DNA of 64,000 nucleotides, taken from NCBI GenBank assembly GCA_030425195.1, contig JAUIAV010000022.1, forward strand, positions 1 to 64,000, given 5' to 3'. Numbering within the stretch: the stretch's first letter is position 1; the number at the start of each line of letters is the position of its first letter. Positions 54,057 to 62,000 of the stretch are shown here, piece by piece. The notes below the pieces were generated by a model. It saw only the letters and a program-made list of their open reading frames with translations. It was not told the origin of the DNA and made no database searches. This DNA is from Gammaproteobacteria bacterium. GTDB taxonomy: Bacteria > Pseudomonadota > Gammaproteobacteria > Pseudomonadales > Azotimanducaceae. The position numbers and the translations under genes were made by a program.

Positions 54057-54569
54057 ATGGATCGCGTCAGGCATCGTAAGCACAAGCACCAGGAAGCGGC
54101 GGATCTGGACGTCACGCCGTTCATGAATCTCATGATCGTGCTGGTTCCGGTGCTGCTCCTGTCGATGGTGTTCACTCACACCACCGTGATCGACCTGAAT
54201 TTTCCCACGGGAGAAGGTGCCTCCGATGCCTTCGATCCGGATACGGTCCATCTCGAGGTGGTGGTCAAGGGTGACAATCTGGTGGTCGCCGATGGACGTG
54301 GCGGCACGATCAAGACCATTCCGAAGGTGGACGGCAACTACGACTTCGCACAGCTTTCGCTGGTCATGCAGGAACTGAAGCGGCGGATGCCGGAAAAGCA
54401 GGACATCACGGTGCTGCTCGAGCAGGAGACCGACTACCAGACGCTGGTCACCATCATGGACAAGGTTCGATCCTATCCGACCGTTCAGGCCCTCGATGTG
54501 GTGCAGGCGGAGCTGTTTCCGGTGATCTCGCTCGGCGACGCTCCCGTACGATCGGGAGCCCCGTCGTGA
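54057..54569 (+). CDS. ExbD/TolR family protein, first copy (Asn at the proton site)
   Basis: The 170-residue protein has one membrane helix after a basic cytoplasmic tail, then a periplasmic domain. The ExbD/TolR helix normally has an Asp near its cytoplasmic end (VTPLVD); here the motif is VTPFMN, with N24. If the alignment is right, this copy cannot carry protons in the normal way. It is coupled to the next gene by a GTGA overlap. The periplasmic part (VHLEVVVKGDNLVVADGRG) is typical of the family. Confidence 0.9.
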   Translation: MDRVRHRKHKHQEAADLDVTPFMNLMIVLVPVLLLSMVFTHTTVIDLNFPTGEGASDAFDPDTVHLEVVVKGDNLVVADGRGGTIKTIPKVDGNYDFAQLSLVMQELKRRMPEKQDITVLLEQETDYQTLVTIMDKVRSYPTVQALDVVQAELFPVISLGDAPVRSGAPS

Positions 54570-55129
54570 GCAAGATAAGACATCAGCAGCGCCGGATTGC
54601 GCAGAAGAAGCACGGCAAGGCCGGTGCGTTGAACCTGGTTTCGCTCATGGACATCTTCACCATCCTGGTGTTCTTCCTGATGGTGAATTCCTCCGAAGTG
54701 GAGGTGCTGCAGACCAGCTCCAAGATCCAGCTGCCGGACTCCACGTCCGAGCAGCGTCCGGAGAACCAGCTGGTGATCTCCATCAGCCAGGACGATCTGG
54801 TGCTTCAGGGCCGGCCGGTGGCGAGAGTGGACGAGCTGAGAGATCCCGGCGTGTCCGTGATCGATGGCCTGAGAACCGAGCTGGAATACCAGGCGACCCG
54901 TAAGGGTGAAATCCCGGAAGGCGGTTTCGAGATCACCATCATGGGTGACAGAGAGCTGCCGTACTGGCTGCTGAAGAAAGTGATGCTCACCTGCCAGACC
55001 ACAGAATTCGCGCGGATCTCTCTGGCGGTGAACAAGCTGCAGGGTGTGGATGATCCGGCTGCGCTCGAAGCTTCCACGCAGGAGACGGCCTCGGCAGCCC
55101 CGACGGCCGGTGTGGGAGGTGCCTCGTGA
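54566..55129 (+). CDS. ExbD/TolR family protein, second copy (Asp kept)
   Basis: The 187-residue protein has a basic cytoplasmic tail, one membrane helix with LVSLMDIFTILVFFLMV, and a periplasmic domain ending in an Ala/Thr-rich tail. D29 sits at the proton-carrying position of ExbD and TolR. Together with the first copy and the TolQ-like protein it should form the motor. It starts with GTG overlapping the first copy and overlaps the TonB-like gene (GTGA). Confidence 0.92.
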   Translation: MSKIRHQQRRIAQKKHGKAGALNLVSLMDIFTILVFFLMVNSSEVEVLQTSSKIQLPDSTSEQRPENQLVISISQDDLVLQGRPVARVDELRDPGVSVIDGLRTELEYQATRKGEIPEGGFEITIMGDRELPYWLLKKVMLTCQTTEFARISLAVNKLQGVDDPAALEASTQETASAAPTAGVGGAS

Positions 55130-56079
55130 ACGCAGCGGTTACCACGTTCCACATGCCGCAGTTCAATCTGCCCTGGGACCTGAACCGGGCCGACCGGAAG
55201 AATTTCAAGAAGTGGCTGACGATCATGCTCACGCTGATCGTCACTTTCGGACTCGCCATTCCCTGGCTGCCGGTGCCGGAGGTGGACCGGCAGGAGCTCG
55301 AGGAACTGCCGCCACAGCTCGCCCGCATCATGCTCGACAAACCGGAACCCGTGATACCGCCGCCGCCGCCGAAGCCGGAAGTGGTGGAGGAAGCGGTGAA
55401 GCCGGAGCCGGAGCCGGAAAAGGTGGAGCCGAAACCCGAACCGGAGAAGGTGATCGAGCCGGAGCCCACCGTGGCGGATGCACAGGAGAAGGCCAAGGTC
55501 TCAGGCCTGCTCGCGTTTCAGGATGCGTTCGCGGACATGCGCGAGGCGGTGGATGTGAGCAAGCTTCAGGACACCGGGGCGATACAGCAGGGATCCGGCG
55601 AAGCGGCCAGCATCGACCGGTCTGTACTGACATCGAAACATGGCACCCGGAGTGCGGGGGTCAACGTGGCGGAGCTGTCCCGGGATACGGGCGGCGTCGC
55701 GCTCTCCGGCCGTGAAACCACCAAGGTAGAGGTACCGGAGGGCAGCAAGGGGGAAGGCGGCGTGCGCGCACCCCGGGAGCTGGACGCACGGCAGCGTTCC
55801 ATCGAGGATATCCGCCGCGTCTTCGATACCAACAAGGGCGCCATCTTCGCCATCTACAATCGGGCGCTGCGTTCCGATCCGACTCTGCAGGGTAAGGTGA
55901 TCCTGGAGCTGGTGATCAGCCCGGCGGGGCAGGTCATGGACGTGAAAGTGGTCGCGTCAGAAATCGACGACGAAACCGTGGTGGCGAAAATCGTCAACCG
56001 GGTGCGGCTGTTCGATTTCGGGAAGCGGGACGTGGGCACGACGACGATCAGCTACCCGGTGCATTTTCTGCCCACCTAG
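55126..56079 (+). CDS. TonB-like protein with AgmX/PglI C-terminal domain
   Basis: The 317-residue protein has a cytoplasmic start, one membrane helix (about residues 27-45), a long Pro/Glu/Lys-rich span (VIPPPPPKPEVVEEAVKPEP and so on) that could cross the periplasm, and a C-terminal domain from about 220 (IFAIYNRALRSDPTLQGKV, ELVISPAGQVMDVKV) of the AgmX/PglI type seen in Myxococcus gliding proteins. It would link the inner-membrane motor to envelope partners. It is the last gene of the cluster. Confidence 0.88.
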   Translation: MNAAVTTFHMPQFNLPWDLNRADRKNFKKWLTIMLTLIVTFGLAIPWLPVPEVDRQELEELPPQLARIMLDKPEPVIPPPPPKPEVVEEAVKPEPEPEKVEPKPEPEKVIEPEPTVADAQEKAKVSGLLAFQDAFADMREAVDVSKLQDTGAIQQGSGEAASIDRSVLTSKHGTRSAGVNVAELSRDTGGVALSGRETTKVEVPEGSKGEGGVRAPRELDARQRSIEDIRRVFDTNKGAIFAIYNRALRSDPTLQGKVILELVISPAGQVMDVKVVASEIDDETVVAKIVNRVRLFDFGKRDVGTTTISYPVHFLPT

Positions 56080-56113
56080 CCTTTCCTGCTCACTCACCTT
56101 TCCTGCTCACTCA
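56080..56113. repeat. 17-base perfect tandem repeat
   Basis: CCTTTCCTGCTCACTCA occurs twice in direct succession (56080-56096 and 56097-56113), starting one base after the TonB-like stop and ending in the convergent intergenic gap. It has no U-run or stem and is not a terminator; a recent replication-slippage duplication is the simplest reading. Confidence 0.85.
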
Positions 56114-56132
56114 AGCCGGCGGCTGGGTCGCG

Positions 56133-56513
56133 TCAGAGGTCGAGGAGGGCCTTGGGGTCGATCTTCTCGATGCGGTCGATGGGGCAGGCCAGGCCGTCTG
56201 CCTGTATGGCATCGAATCCCGCCCAGATGGTGTTGTTCGACATACTGACGCTCACGTTCTGCGCCCAGGCCAGCCCATGACACTGATGCTTCAGGGTCAG
56301 CAGAAACGTGCTCTTCTCGTCCACGTTCACCAGCACGCGCTGATTGTCGATGTGAGACCAGCCGCTGATGCCGTTGCTCGCTTCGATGTGCTGCACGCGC
56401 TCGCCCTTGAGCTCCGGCGGCATGGCCAGGGCAGGCCCGGTTCCGAGCAGCGCGCTGCAGAGCAGAGCGGACATGCCGACTAAGGCAATTTTGTTGTTCA
56501 CTTTGACGTTCAT
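56133..56513 (-). CDS. Secreted DUF6491-like protein, third copy
   Basis: The 126-residue protein has a signal peptide (ALVGMSALLCSALLGTGPALA) and a domain with GWSHIDNQRVLVNV, LTLKHQCHGL and a late Cys in GLACPIDRIEKI. The order of a strand pair, a CxxL after a basic residue and a C-terminal Cys matches the tandem proteins at 26822 and 27373. Function unknown. It is convergent with the TonB-like gene across a 53-base gap. Confidence 0.72.
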   Translation of the reverse strand: MNVKVNNKIALVGMSALLCSALLGTGPALAMPPELKGERVQHIEASNGISGWSHIDNQRVLVNVDEKSTFLLTLKHQCHGLAWAQNVSVSMSNNTIWAGFDAIQADGLACPIDRIEKIDPKALLDL

Positions 56514-56590
56514 TCCCTGAAACCTTCCTGCGCTTCTGTCCGACAGTATGCACCTTTACCTGAACCGTAACTGAACGCGGCCGACGGGGC

Positions 56591-56606
56591 CAGGGTTCTG
56601 ACCCTG
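56591..56606. repeat. Inverted repeat between divergent genes
   Basis: CAGGGTTCTGACCCTG has perfect 6-base arms and a 4-base loop. It lies between the divergent DUF6491-like and M20 genes. An operator or a leader hairpin is possible; there is no U-run. Confidence 0.35.
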
Positions 56607-56701
56607 CGGTGCGAACGTTCAGGGCTCTACCGTGGGGGTCGGGCTGTCAACGCGGCGTGAATGGGCTACGGTATCCGTTTGGGCTGACTGGAGAAGAAGA
56701 T

Positions 56702-58126
56702 ATGTGGGGGAAGCAGTTCCCGGCGGGTGCGCTGTTGCTTCTGATGCTGAGTGCCGGGTATGTCCGGGGCGAGGAGATCGTGGCGCTCGTGGACGAGCAG
56801 CTGCCGGCGGGCAACGCGCTGGCGGACGAGATCTGGCGTCACGCGGAGATGGGTTACCTGGAGGAGAAGAGCAGCGCGGCGCTCCAGTCCTATCTCGGGC
56901 AGAACGGGTTCCGTATCGAATCCGGACTGGCCGGTATCCCCACTGCCTTCGTCGCGAGCTCCGGGACGGGCCGTCCGGTCATCGGCGTCCTCGCGGAGTT
57001 CGACGCGCTGCCCGGACTTTCCCAGAACGCGGTTCCGGAACGCTCCGTACGGATAGAAGGTGCTGCCGGTCATGCCTGCGGTCACCATCTGTTCGGCGCG
57101 GCGTCGGTGACAGCCGGTGTTGCCATCGCCCGATGGCTGGATGCAGGTCATCGCCCGGGTACCATACGCGTTTACGGCACACCGGCCGAGGAGGGCGGCT
57201 CCGGCAAGGTCTATCTGACCCGGGCCGGATTCTTCGATGACGTGGACGTGGTCCTGCACTGGCACCCTGGCGACCGGAACAGCGCCGCGGCATCCAGCAG
57301 CACGGCGAACAAATCGGGCCGGTTCACGTTCCACGGCGTGGCGGCTCATGCGGCCTCGGCACCGGACCGCGGCCGCTCCGCCCTGGATGGGGTGGAAGCC
57401 ATGAACTTCATGGTCAATCTCATGCGGGAACATGTGCCGTCGGACGCGAGAATCCATTATGTGATCACCGATGGCGGTGATGCCCCGAACATCGTTCCCG
57501 AAACCGCCCAGGTGTACTACTACGTCCGGCATCCGCAGGCGGAACGTGTGGTGGAACTGTTCGAGCGGGTGGTGACGGCCGCCCGGGCCGCGGCGCTCGG
57601 CACGGGTACGGACATGACCTACGAGGTGATGCACGGCAACTATCCGCTGCTGCCGAACGAGACCCTGGCCCGTCTGGTGGATGGCAACCTCCGGAGTCTC
57701 GGCGGCTTCCTCTACGACGACTCCGAACGGACTTTCGCGCGGACGATCCGGGAGACGCTCGGCGATGATCTGCCGCCCATCGACTCGACGAACGAGGTTC
57801 AGCCGTTCGCCATCACCCAGGGGATGGGCTCCACGGACGTGGGAGATGTGAGCTGGAACGTGCCGACGGTGGGTTTCCGCACGGCAACCTGGGTGCCCGG
57901 CACTCCTGCGCACAGCTGGCAGGCGGTGGCGGCCGGCGGCACCAGCATCGGCCACAAAGGCATGGGGCTGGCGTCCCGGCTGATTGCCCGCACGGCGGAG
58001 GATCTCTTCGAAAATCCGGAGATCATCGACGAAGCCCGGGCGGAGCTGGAGGAAAAACGGGGCGCCGGTTTCGAGTACGAAGCGCTGCTCGGAGACCGGG
58101 AGCCGCCGCTGGACTACCGGCTGTGA
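56702..58126 (+). CDS. Exported M20 family amidohydrolase, AbgB-like
   Basis: The 474-residue protein has a signal peptide (FPAGALLLLMLSAGYVRG) and an M20 peptidase fold: GVLAEFDALPGL, GHACGHHLFG, the Glu pair of TPAEEGGSGK and a last His in GHKGMGLAS. The arrangement matches p-aminobenzoyl-glutamate hydrolase subunit B and related metal-dependent amidohydrolases. Export to the periplasm is unusual for AbgB proper. The Met at 56702 follows GGAGAAG. The stop overlaps the next gene (GTGA). Confidence 0.9.
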   Translation: MWGKQFPAGALLLLMLSAGYVRGEEIVALVDEQLPAGNALADEIWRHAEMGYLEEKSSAALQSYLGQNGFRIESGLAGIPTAFVASSGTGRPVIGVLAEFDALPGLSQNAVPERSVRIEGAAGHACGHHLFGAASVTAGVAIARWLDAGHRPGTIRVYGTPAEEGGSGKVYLTRAGFFDDVDVVLHWHPGDRNSAAASSSTANKSGRFTFHGVAAHAASAPDRGRSALDGVEAMNFMVNLMREHVPSDARIHYVITDGGDAPNIVPETAQVYYYVRHPQAERVVELFERVVTAARAAALGTGTDMTYEVMHGNYPLLPNETLARLVDGNLRSLGGFLYDDSERTFARTIRETLGDDLPPIDSTNEVQPFAITQGMGSTDVGDVSWNVPTVGFRTATWVPGTPAHSWQAVAAGGTSIGHKGMGLASRLIARTAEDLFENPEIIDEARAELEEKRGAGFEYEALLGDREPPLDYRL

Positions 58127-58950
58127 TCATCGGGCTGGTCAATCCGGGCGCCATGGGTGCCACCATCGGTGCGGCGCTCGTGCGCTCCGGGCATCAGGTG
58201 CTCTGGGTATCCCCCGGGCGCAGTGCGGCCACCATGGCGCGGGCCGGGGAAGCGGGGCTGACGGCAGTGGACGGACTGCCGGAGCTGGTGGAAGCGGCCG
58301 AGGGGGTGATTTCCGTCTGTCCGCCGGATGCGGCGCGGCAGGTCGCAGAGGACGTGCTCGAGTCCGGCTTCGAAGGGACTTATGTGGACGCCAACGCGGT
58401 GGCACCGGCAACTGCCCGGTCCCTGGCCGCACGGGTAGGTGACCGTTACGTGGATGGGGGCATCATCGGCCCGCCTGCACGCCGGGCGGGCACCACGCGG
58501 CTGTATCTGTCCGGCGCGGGTGCGGCGGCCGTGCGCGACTGGTTTGATGAGCCGGTGCTCGGCGTCAGTGTGGTGGACGTACGGCCCGCCTCGGCCTCGG
58601 CCCTGAAGATGTGCTACGCCGCCTACACCAAGGGCACCAGTGCCCTGCTGCTGGCGATCCGGGCGCTGGCCGAGGCGGAGGGTGTGAGCGACGCGCTGCT
58701 GTCAGAGTGGGACCTGTCCCAGCGGGATCTGATCACCCGTTCGGAAGGTGCCGCCCGGGGAAGTGCGGCGAAGGCCTGGCGATTCGTCGGTGAGATGGAA
58801 GAGATCGCGGCCACCTTCGAGGCGCAGGATCTGCCGGGCGGTTTTCACCGGGCCGCTGCGGATGTGTACGAGCGTATGCGGCAGCTGAAAGACGTACCCG
58901 ACGCGGATCTGGATCGGGTGATAGTCGAGCTGCTTCGTGATGCCGACTGA
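58123..58950 (+). CDS. NAD(P)-binding dehydrogenase with DUF1932 domain
   Basis: The 275-residue protein has an N-terminal Rossmann fold (GLVNPGAMGATIGAALVRSG) as in 6-phosphogluconate/3-hydroxyisobutyrate dehydrogenases, and a helical C-terminal domain of the DUF1932 type (ALKMCYAAYTKGTSALLLAI), where the Lys may act in catalysis. It probably oxidises or reduces a hydroxyacid-like substrate. The start is GTG overlapping the M20 gene, so the two are coupled. Confidence 0.9.
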   Translation: MIIGLVNPGAMGATIGAALVRSGHQVLWVSPGRSAATMARAGEAGLTAVDGLPELVEAAEGVISVCPPDAARQVAEDVLESGFEGTYVDANAVAPATARSLAARVGDRYVDGGIIGPPARRAGTTRLYLSGAGAAAVRDWFDEPVLGVSVVDVRPASASALKMCYAAYTKGTSALLLAIRALAEAEGVSDALLSEWDLSQRDLITRSEGAARGSAAKAWRFVGEMEEIAATFEAQDLPGGFHRAAADVYERMRQLKDVPDADLDRVIVELLRDAD

Positions 58951-58959
58951 ACCTTTCGG

Positions 58960-59271
58960 TCAGATCTCCGGTTCTGCCGGCTCGTAGGCAACCGCGCTAC
59001 AGCTCCAGCCCATGCCGGAGAGCTTCTCCGCCAGTGCGGCGGCCTGTGCTTCGCAGTAGCCGGCTTCGTGGTCTGCCCGCCACAGGGTGGCAATGCTCCC
59101 TTCGGCCGACTTGTCGTAGATGACTTCACAGGGTACCGGCTGCCCCGGGTGTGAGTAGACCACCTCGATCCGGCGGCTCAGATCTCCATAGGTGCAAATC
59201 TGAGGGTTTGCCAGCGCCGGGGTGCTGGCGATGCTGATGGCGACGAGGGTCGCAGTGGTCAGACGCTTCAT
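58960..59271 (-). CDS. Small secreted hypothetical protein
   Basis: The 103-residue protein has a signal peptide (TTATLVAISIASTPALA) and a mature part of about 80 residues with four cysteines (in ICTYGDL, PCEVIYD, YCEAQAA and SCSAV), likely two disulfides. The pattern IEVVYSHPGQPVPCEVIYDK is shared by conserved hypothetical proteins of Gammaproteobacteria that I recall, but no function is known. It lies 36 bases downstream of the carboxyltransferase gene on the same strand. Confidence 0.75.
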   Translation of the reverse strand: MKRLTTATLVAISIASTPALANPQICTYGDLSRRIEVVYSHPGQPVPCEVIYDKSAEGSIATLWRADHEAGYCEAQAAALAEKLSGMGWSCSAVAYEPAEPEI

Positions 59272-59307
59272 ACCGTTGGCTCCTCCGTCGGCCAGCTCCG
59301 CAGACCG

Positions 59308-60858
59308 TCAGGGACGGTACCAGAATCGAGCGGGATCGGCGCTCAGTGCCCGGCGCGCGAGCCGGACCCAGCGGGTGAGCGTGGCACGGGTGTCTCTCGG
59401 GTCGATGATCTCCTCGATCTCGAAATACTCGGCCGAGCGGAACGGCGATCGGAGCCGATTGAGGCGTTCCTTGATCTTCGCCAGGTGCGCGTCCCGGTCG
59501 GCCGCCTCCGCCAGCTCCGCTTTGTAAGCCACCTCGATGCCGCCTTCGATGGGCAGTGAGCCCCAGTCGCCGGACGGCCAGGCCACCCGGATATGATGGC
59601 TGCCCGGCTTGTGATTGGCGCCGCCCGCCACGCCGAAGGCCTTGCGGACGACCACGCAGCAGAAGGGTACGGGGGATTGACCGAGTGCGGCCAGCGCCTG
59701 TGAGCCGAAGCGGATCGTCGCCGTTTCCTCCGATTGCTTGCCGATCAGAAAGCCCGGGCAGTCTTCCAGGTGCACGAGCGGCAGATGAAACGTCGAGGCC
59801 AGATCGATCAGCCGGATCAGCTTCCGGCACGCATCCGCCGTCCAGGCGCCGCCGTACACCATGGGATTCTCGGCGAACAGCGCGACCGGAACGCCGTCCA
59901 GACGTGCAAGCCCGGTGATGATCGACTTACCCCACCTGCAGCCGATCTCGAAGAACGAACCCTGATCCACGACCGCGTCGATGACGGTCTGCATCTTGTA
60001 GACCTTGCGCGGATCCTTCGGGATCAGATCGATCAGCGCTGCTTCCCGGCGTGCAGGATCGTCACTGGAATCGATGACGGGTGGCAGCTCGTCGGTGCTC
60101 GACGGCAGGTAGGAGAGGAATCGCCTGGCCCGTTCGAAGGCTTCGGCTTCCGTCGTCACCTCATCGTCGATCGCGCCGTTTCGCGTGTGGATCTTCGACG
60201 CGCCCAGCTCCTCCTTGCTCACGTCCCCGAGGCTGGCCCAGTCCACCAGGGCGGGGCCGGCGATCATCATCTGTGCCGAAGACTTCACGATCACGCTGTA
60301 GTGACTCGTGGCCACACGGGCTGCACCGATGCCGGCCACGGAGCCGAGGGCCAGAGACACGGAAGGTGCCACGCCGAGATGCCGCACCACCGTTTCCCAG
60401 CCCCGGAGCTCGGGAATGTAGGTTCGCCCTGCCATCTCGATGGTCTTCACGGAGCCGCCGCCGCCCATGCCGTCCACGAGACGTATGTGCGGCAGGCGCA
60501 GTTCGTACGCGAGGCCTTCCGCCTGCGTGCGTTTGCCGGCGATGGAGGCATCGGCGGAGCCGCCCCTGACCGTGAAGTCGTCACCGGACAGGATCACCGG
60601 GCGGCCGTCGATATCGGCGGTGCCGAAGACGAAGTTGGACGGTGTGAAGGCGGTCAGATTACCGTCGTCGTCGTAGGTGCCGACACCGGCGAGCGCGCCG
60701 ATCTCGTGAAAGGAATCCCCATCGGCGACGGTGTCGATGCGCTCCCGGATGGTGAGCTTGTTGAACTCGTGCTGACGGGCGACCTTATCCGGGCCGCCCA
60801 TGGCATGGGCGAGCCCCTCGCGTTTACGGAGCTCGCCGATTTCCTCTTCCCAGCTCAT
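59308..60858 (-). CDS. Acyl-CoA carboxylase beta subunit (carboxyltransferase)
   Basis: The 516-residue protein has the paired crotonase-like halves of biotin-dependent carboxyltransferases: the N half with GGSADASIAGKRTQAEGLAYE and GSVAGIGAARVATSHYSVIV, the C half with GRWGKSII-like GCRWGKSIITGLARL and ENPMVYGGAWT. It transfers CO2 from biotin to propionyl-, methylcrotonyl- or related CoA. No biotin carboxylase or biotin carrier subunit is next to it. A small conserved gene lies 16 bases upstream. Confidence 0.92.
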   Translation of the reverse strand: MSWEEEIGELRKREGLAHAMGGPDKVARQHEFNKLTIRERIDTVADGDSFHEIGALAGVGTYDDDGNLTAFTPSNFVFGTADIDGRPVILSGDDFTVRGGSADASIAGKRTQAEGLAYELRLPHIRLVDGMGGGGSVKTIEMAGRTYIPELRGWETVVRHLGVAPSVSLALGSVAGIGAARVATSHYSVIVKSSAQMMIAGPALVDWASLGDVSKEELGASKIHTRNGAIDDEVTTEAEAFERARRFLSYLPSSTDELPPVIDSSDDPARREAALIDLIPKDPRKVYKMQTVIDAVVDQGSFFEIGCRWGKSIITGLARLDGVPVALFAENPMVYGGAWTADACRKLIRLIDLASTFHLPLVHLEDCPGFLIGKQSEETATIRFGSQALAALGQSPVPFCCVVVRKAFGVAGGANHKPGSHHIRVAWPSGDWGSLPIEGGIEVAYKAELAEAADRDAHLAKIKERLNRLRSPFRSAEYFEIEEIIDPRDTRATLTRWVRLARRALSADPARFWYRP

Positions 60859-60874
60859 GGCCAGGTGCTGCGTA

Positions 60875-61171
60875 TCAGGCGCGGGTGCCGGTGAAGGTGG
60901 CGTTGCCGAATGCGCCCAGCTTGACCTCGCCGTTGATCTCGTCGCCGGCGACCGTCGCCGTGAACTCGAGCGTCATGGGCATGGGGGACGTCATGTTGGC
61001 CTTCCAGGCGAGGCTGTCGCCGTCCACGGTGCCGTCCTCGATGTCGATCTCGCCCTGGGGACCGGAAATCTTGCCGGTGAGGGTGCCGCCGTCGGTGGCC
61101 AGCGACATGGTGCCGTTCTGTGAGCCCATGGGACTGTTGATCGTGGTATTCCAGGTACCGTCTGCGCTCAT
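60875..61171 (-). CDS. Small beta-rich hypothetical protein
   Basis: The 98-residue protein without signal peptide is predicted to be nearly all beta strand: GTWNTTINSPMGSQNGTMSL, LTGKISGPQGEIDIEDGTV, LAWKANMTSPMPMTLEFTA and a closing GNATFTGTRA. The repeated strand-turn-strand pattern suggests a lipocalin-like or small barrel fold. It lies 16 bases upstream of the carboxyltransferase gene on the same strand, so probably shares its transcript. Function unknown. Confidence 0.75.
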   Translation of the reverse strand: MSADGTWNTTINSPMGSQNGTMSLATDGGTLTGKISGPQGEIDIEDGTVDGDSLAWKANMTSPMPMTLEFTATVAGDEINGEVKLGAFGNATFTGTRA

Positions 61172-61297
61172 CGTCTCTCTCCTGTGGTCAACGCATCAAT
61201 GGTCGGCCGGAGAGTATGCCTGCCCGGGCTCGAGGCGTCACCTGGCTGCTCGCCGCCTGTAGACAGGGGCGTTGCGGCCTGCGTTAATTCGCTCCCG

Positions 61298-61990
61298 ATG
61301 AGTAACGGCATCGGTACCCTCAACGAAGGCCCGCTGCACCAGTCCCTGAAGGCGCTCTACCTCACCCCGAGCGCCGAGGAGGAGGTGCCGGTGGGCAGTT
61401 ACGTGGCCGATGTCCGTGCCGAAGACGAGGTCATCTACGAGATTCAGACCGGCGGATTCTCCCCGCTGAAGCGCAAGCTCAGCACGCTGATCGAGTCTCA
61501 CCAGGTGGTGCTGGTGCATCCCATCGCCGCCGTCCGGTACATCGTCAAGCTCCCGGAGGGAGAAGACGGACAGGCAAGCCGCCGGAAATCTCCGAAACGC
61601 GCCACGGTGGCCAACATCGTCGAGGAGCTGGTCAGCATCCCGCATCTGCTCGAGCACCCGAACTTCGAGATCGAAGTGGTGCTGATCGAGGAGGAGGAAA
61701 TCCGCATGTTCGATCCGAAGCGCGTCCGGCGCCGGGGCGGCTGGCGGGTGGTGAGCCGCCAGCTCGGCCAGGTTCTGGAGCAGCGTCGGATCGGTTCGCG
61801 GGAAGACCTCTACTCGCTGGTGCACGGGCCGCTGCCGGAAACCTTCTCGACGGCCGACCTGGCGCTCGCCATGGGTCAGCCCCGCTGGCTCGCTCAGAAG
61901 CTCGCCTACTGTCTGCGGGAATCCGGCGCGGCCGAGCTGTGCGGAAAGAAAGGTAACGCGCTGCTGTACAGACGGCTGTCCGGGCGTTGA
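61298..61990 (+). CDS. Possible PD-(D/E)XK-fold nuclease-like protein
   Basis: The 230-residue protein starts at the Met before SNGIGTLNEGPLHQSLKAL. The N-terminal half has YVADVRAEDEVIYEIQTGGF with FSPLKRKL after it, the layout D-x-E-x-Q followed by Lys found in restriction-endonuclease-like folds. The C-terminal half is a charged winged-helix-like region (GGWRVVSRQLGQVLEQR, STADLALAMGQPRWLAQKLAY). I do not recognise a named family. It stands alone, convergent with lon. Confidence 0.72.
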   Translation: MSNGIGTLNEGPLHQSLKALYLTPSAEEEVPVGSYVADVRAEDEVIYEIQTGGFSPLKRKLSTLIESHQVVLVHPIAAVRYIVKLPEGEDGQASRRKSPKRATVANIVEELVSIPHLLEHPNFEIEVVLIEEEEIRMFDPKRVRRRGGWRVVSRQLGQVLEQRRIGSREDLYSLVHGPLPETFSTADLALAMGQPRWLAQKLAYCLRESGAAELCGKKGNALLYRRLSGR

Positions 61991-62000
61991 ACGAACGGCC

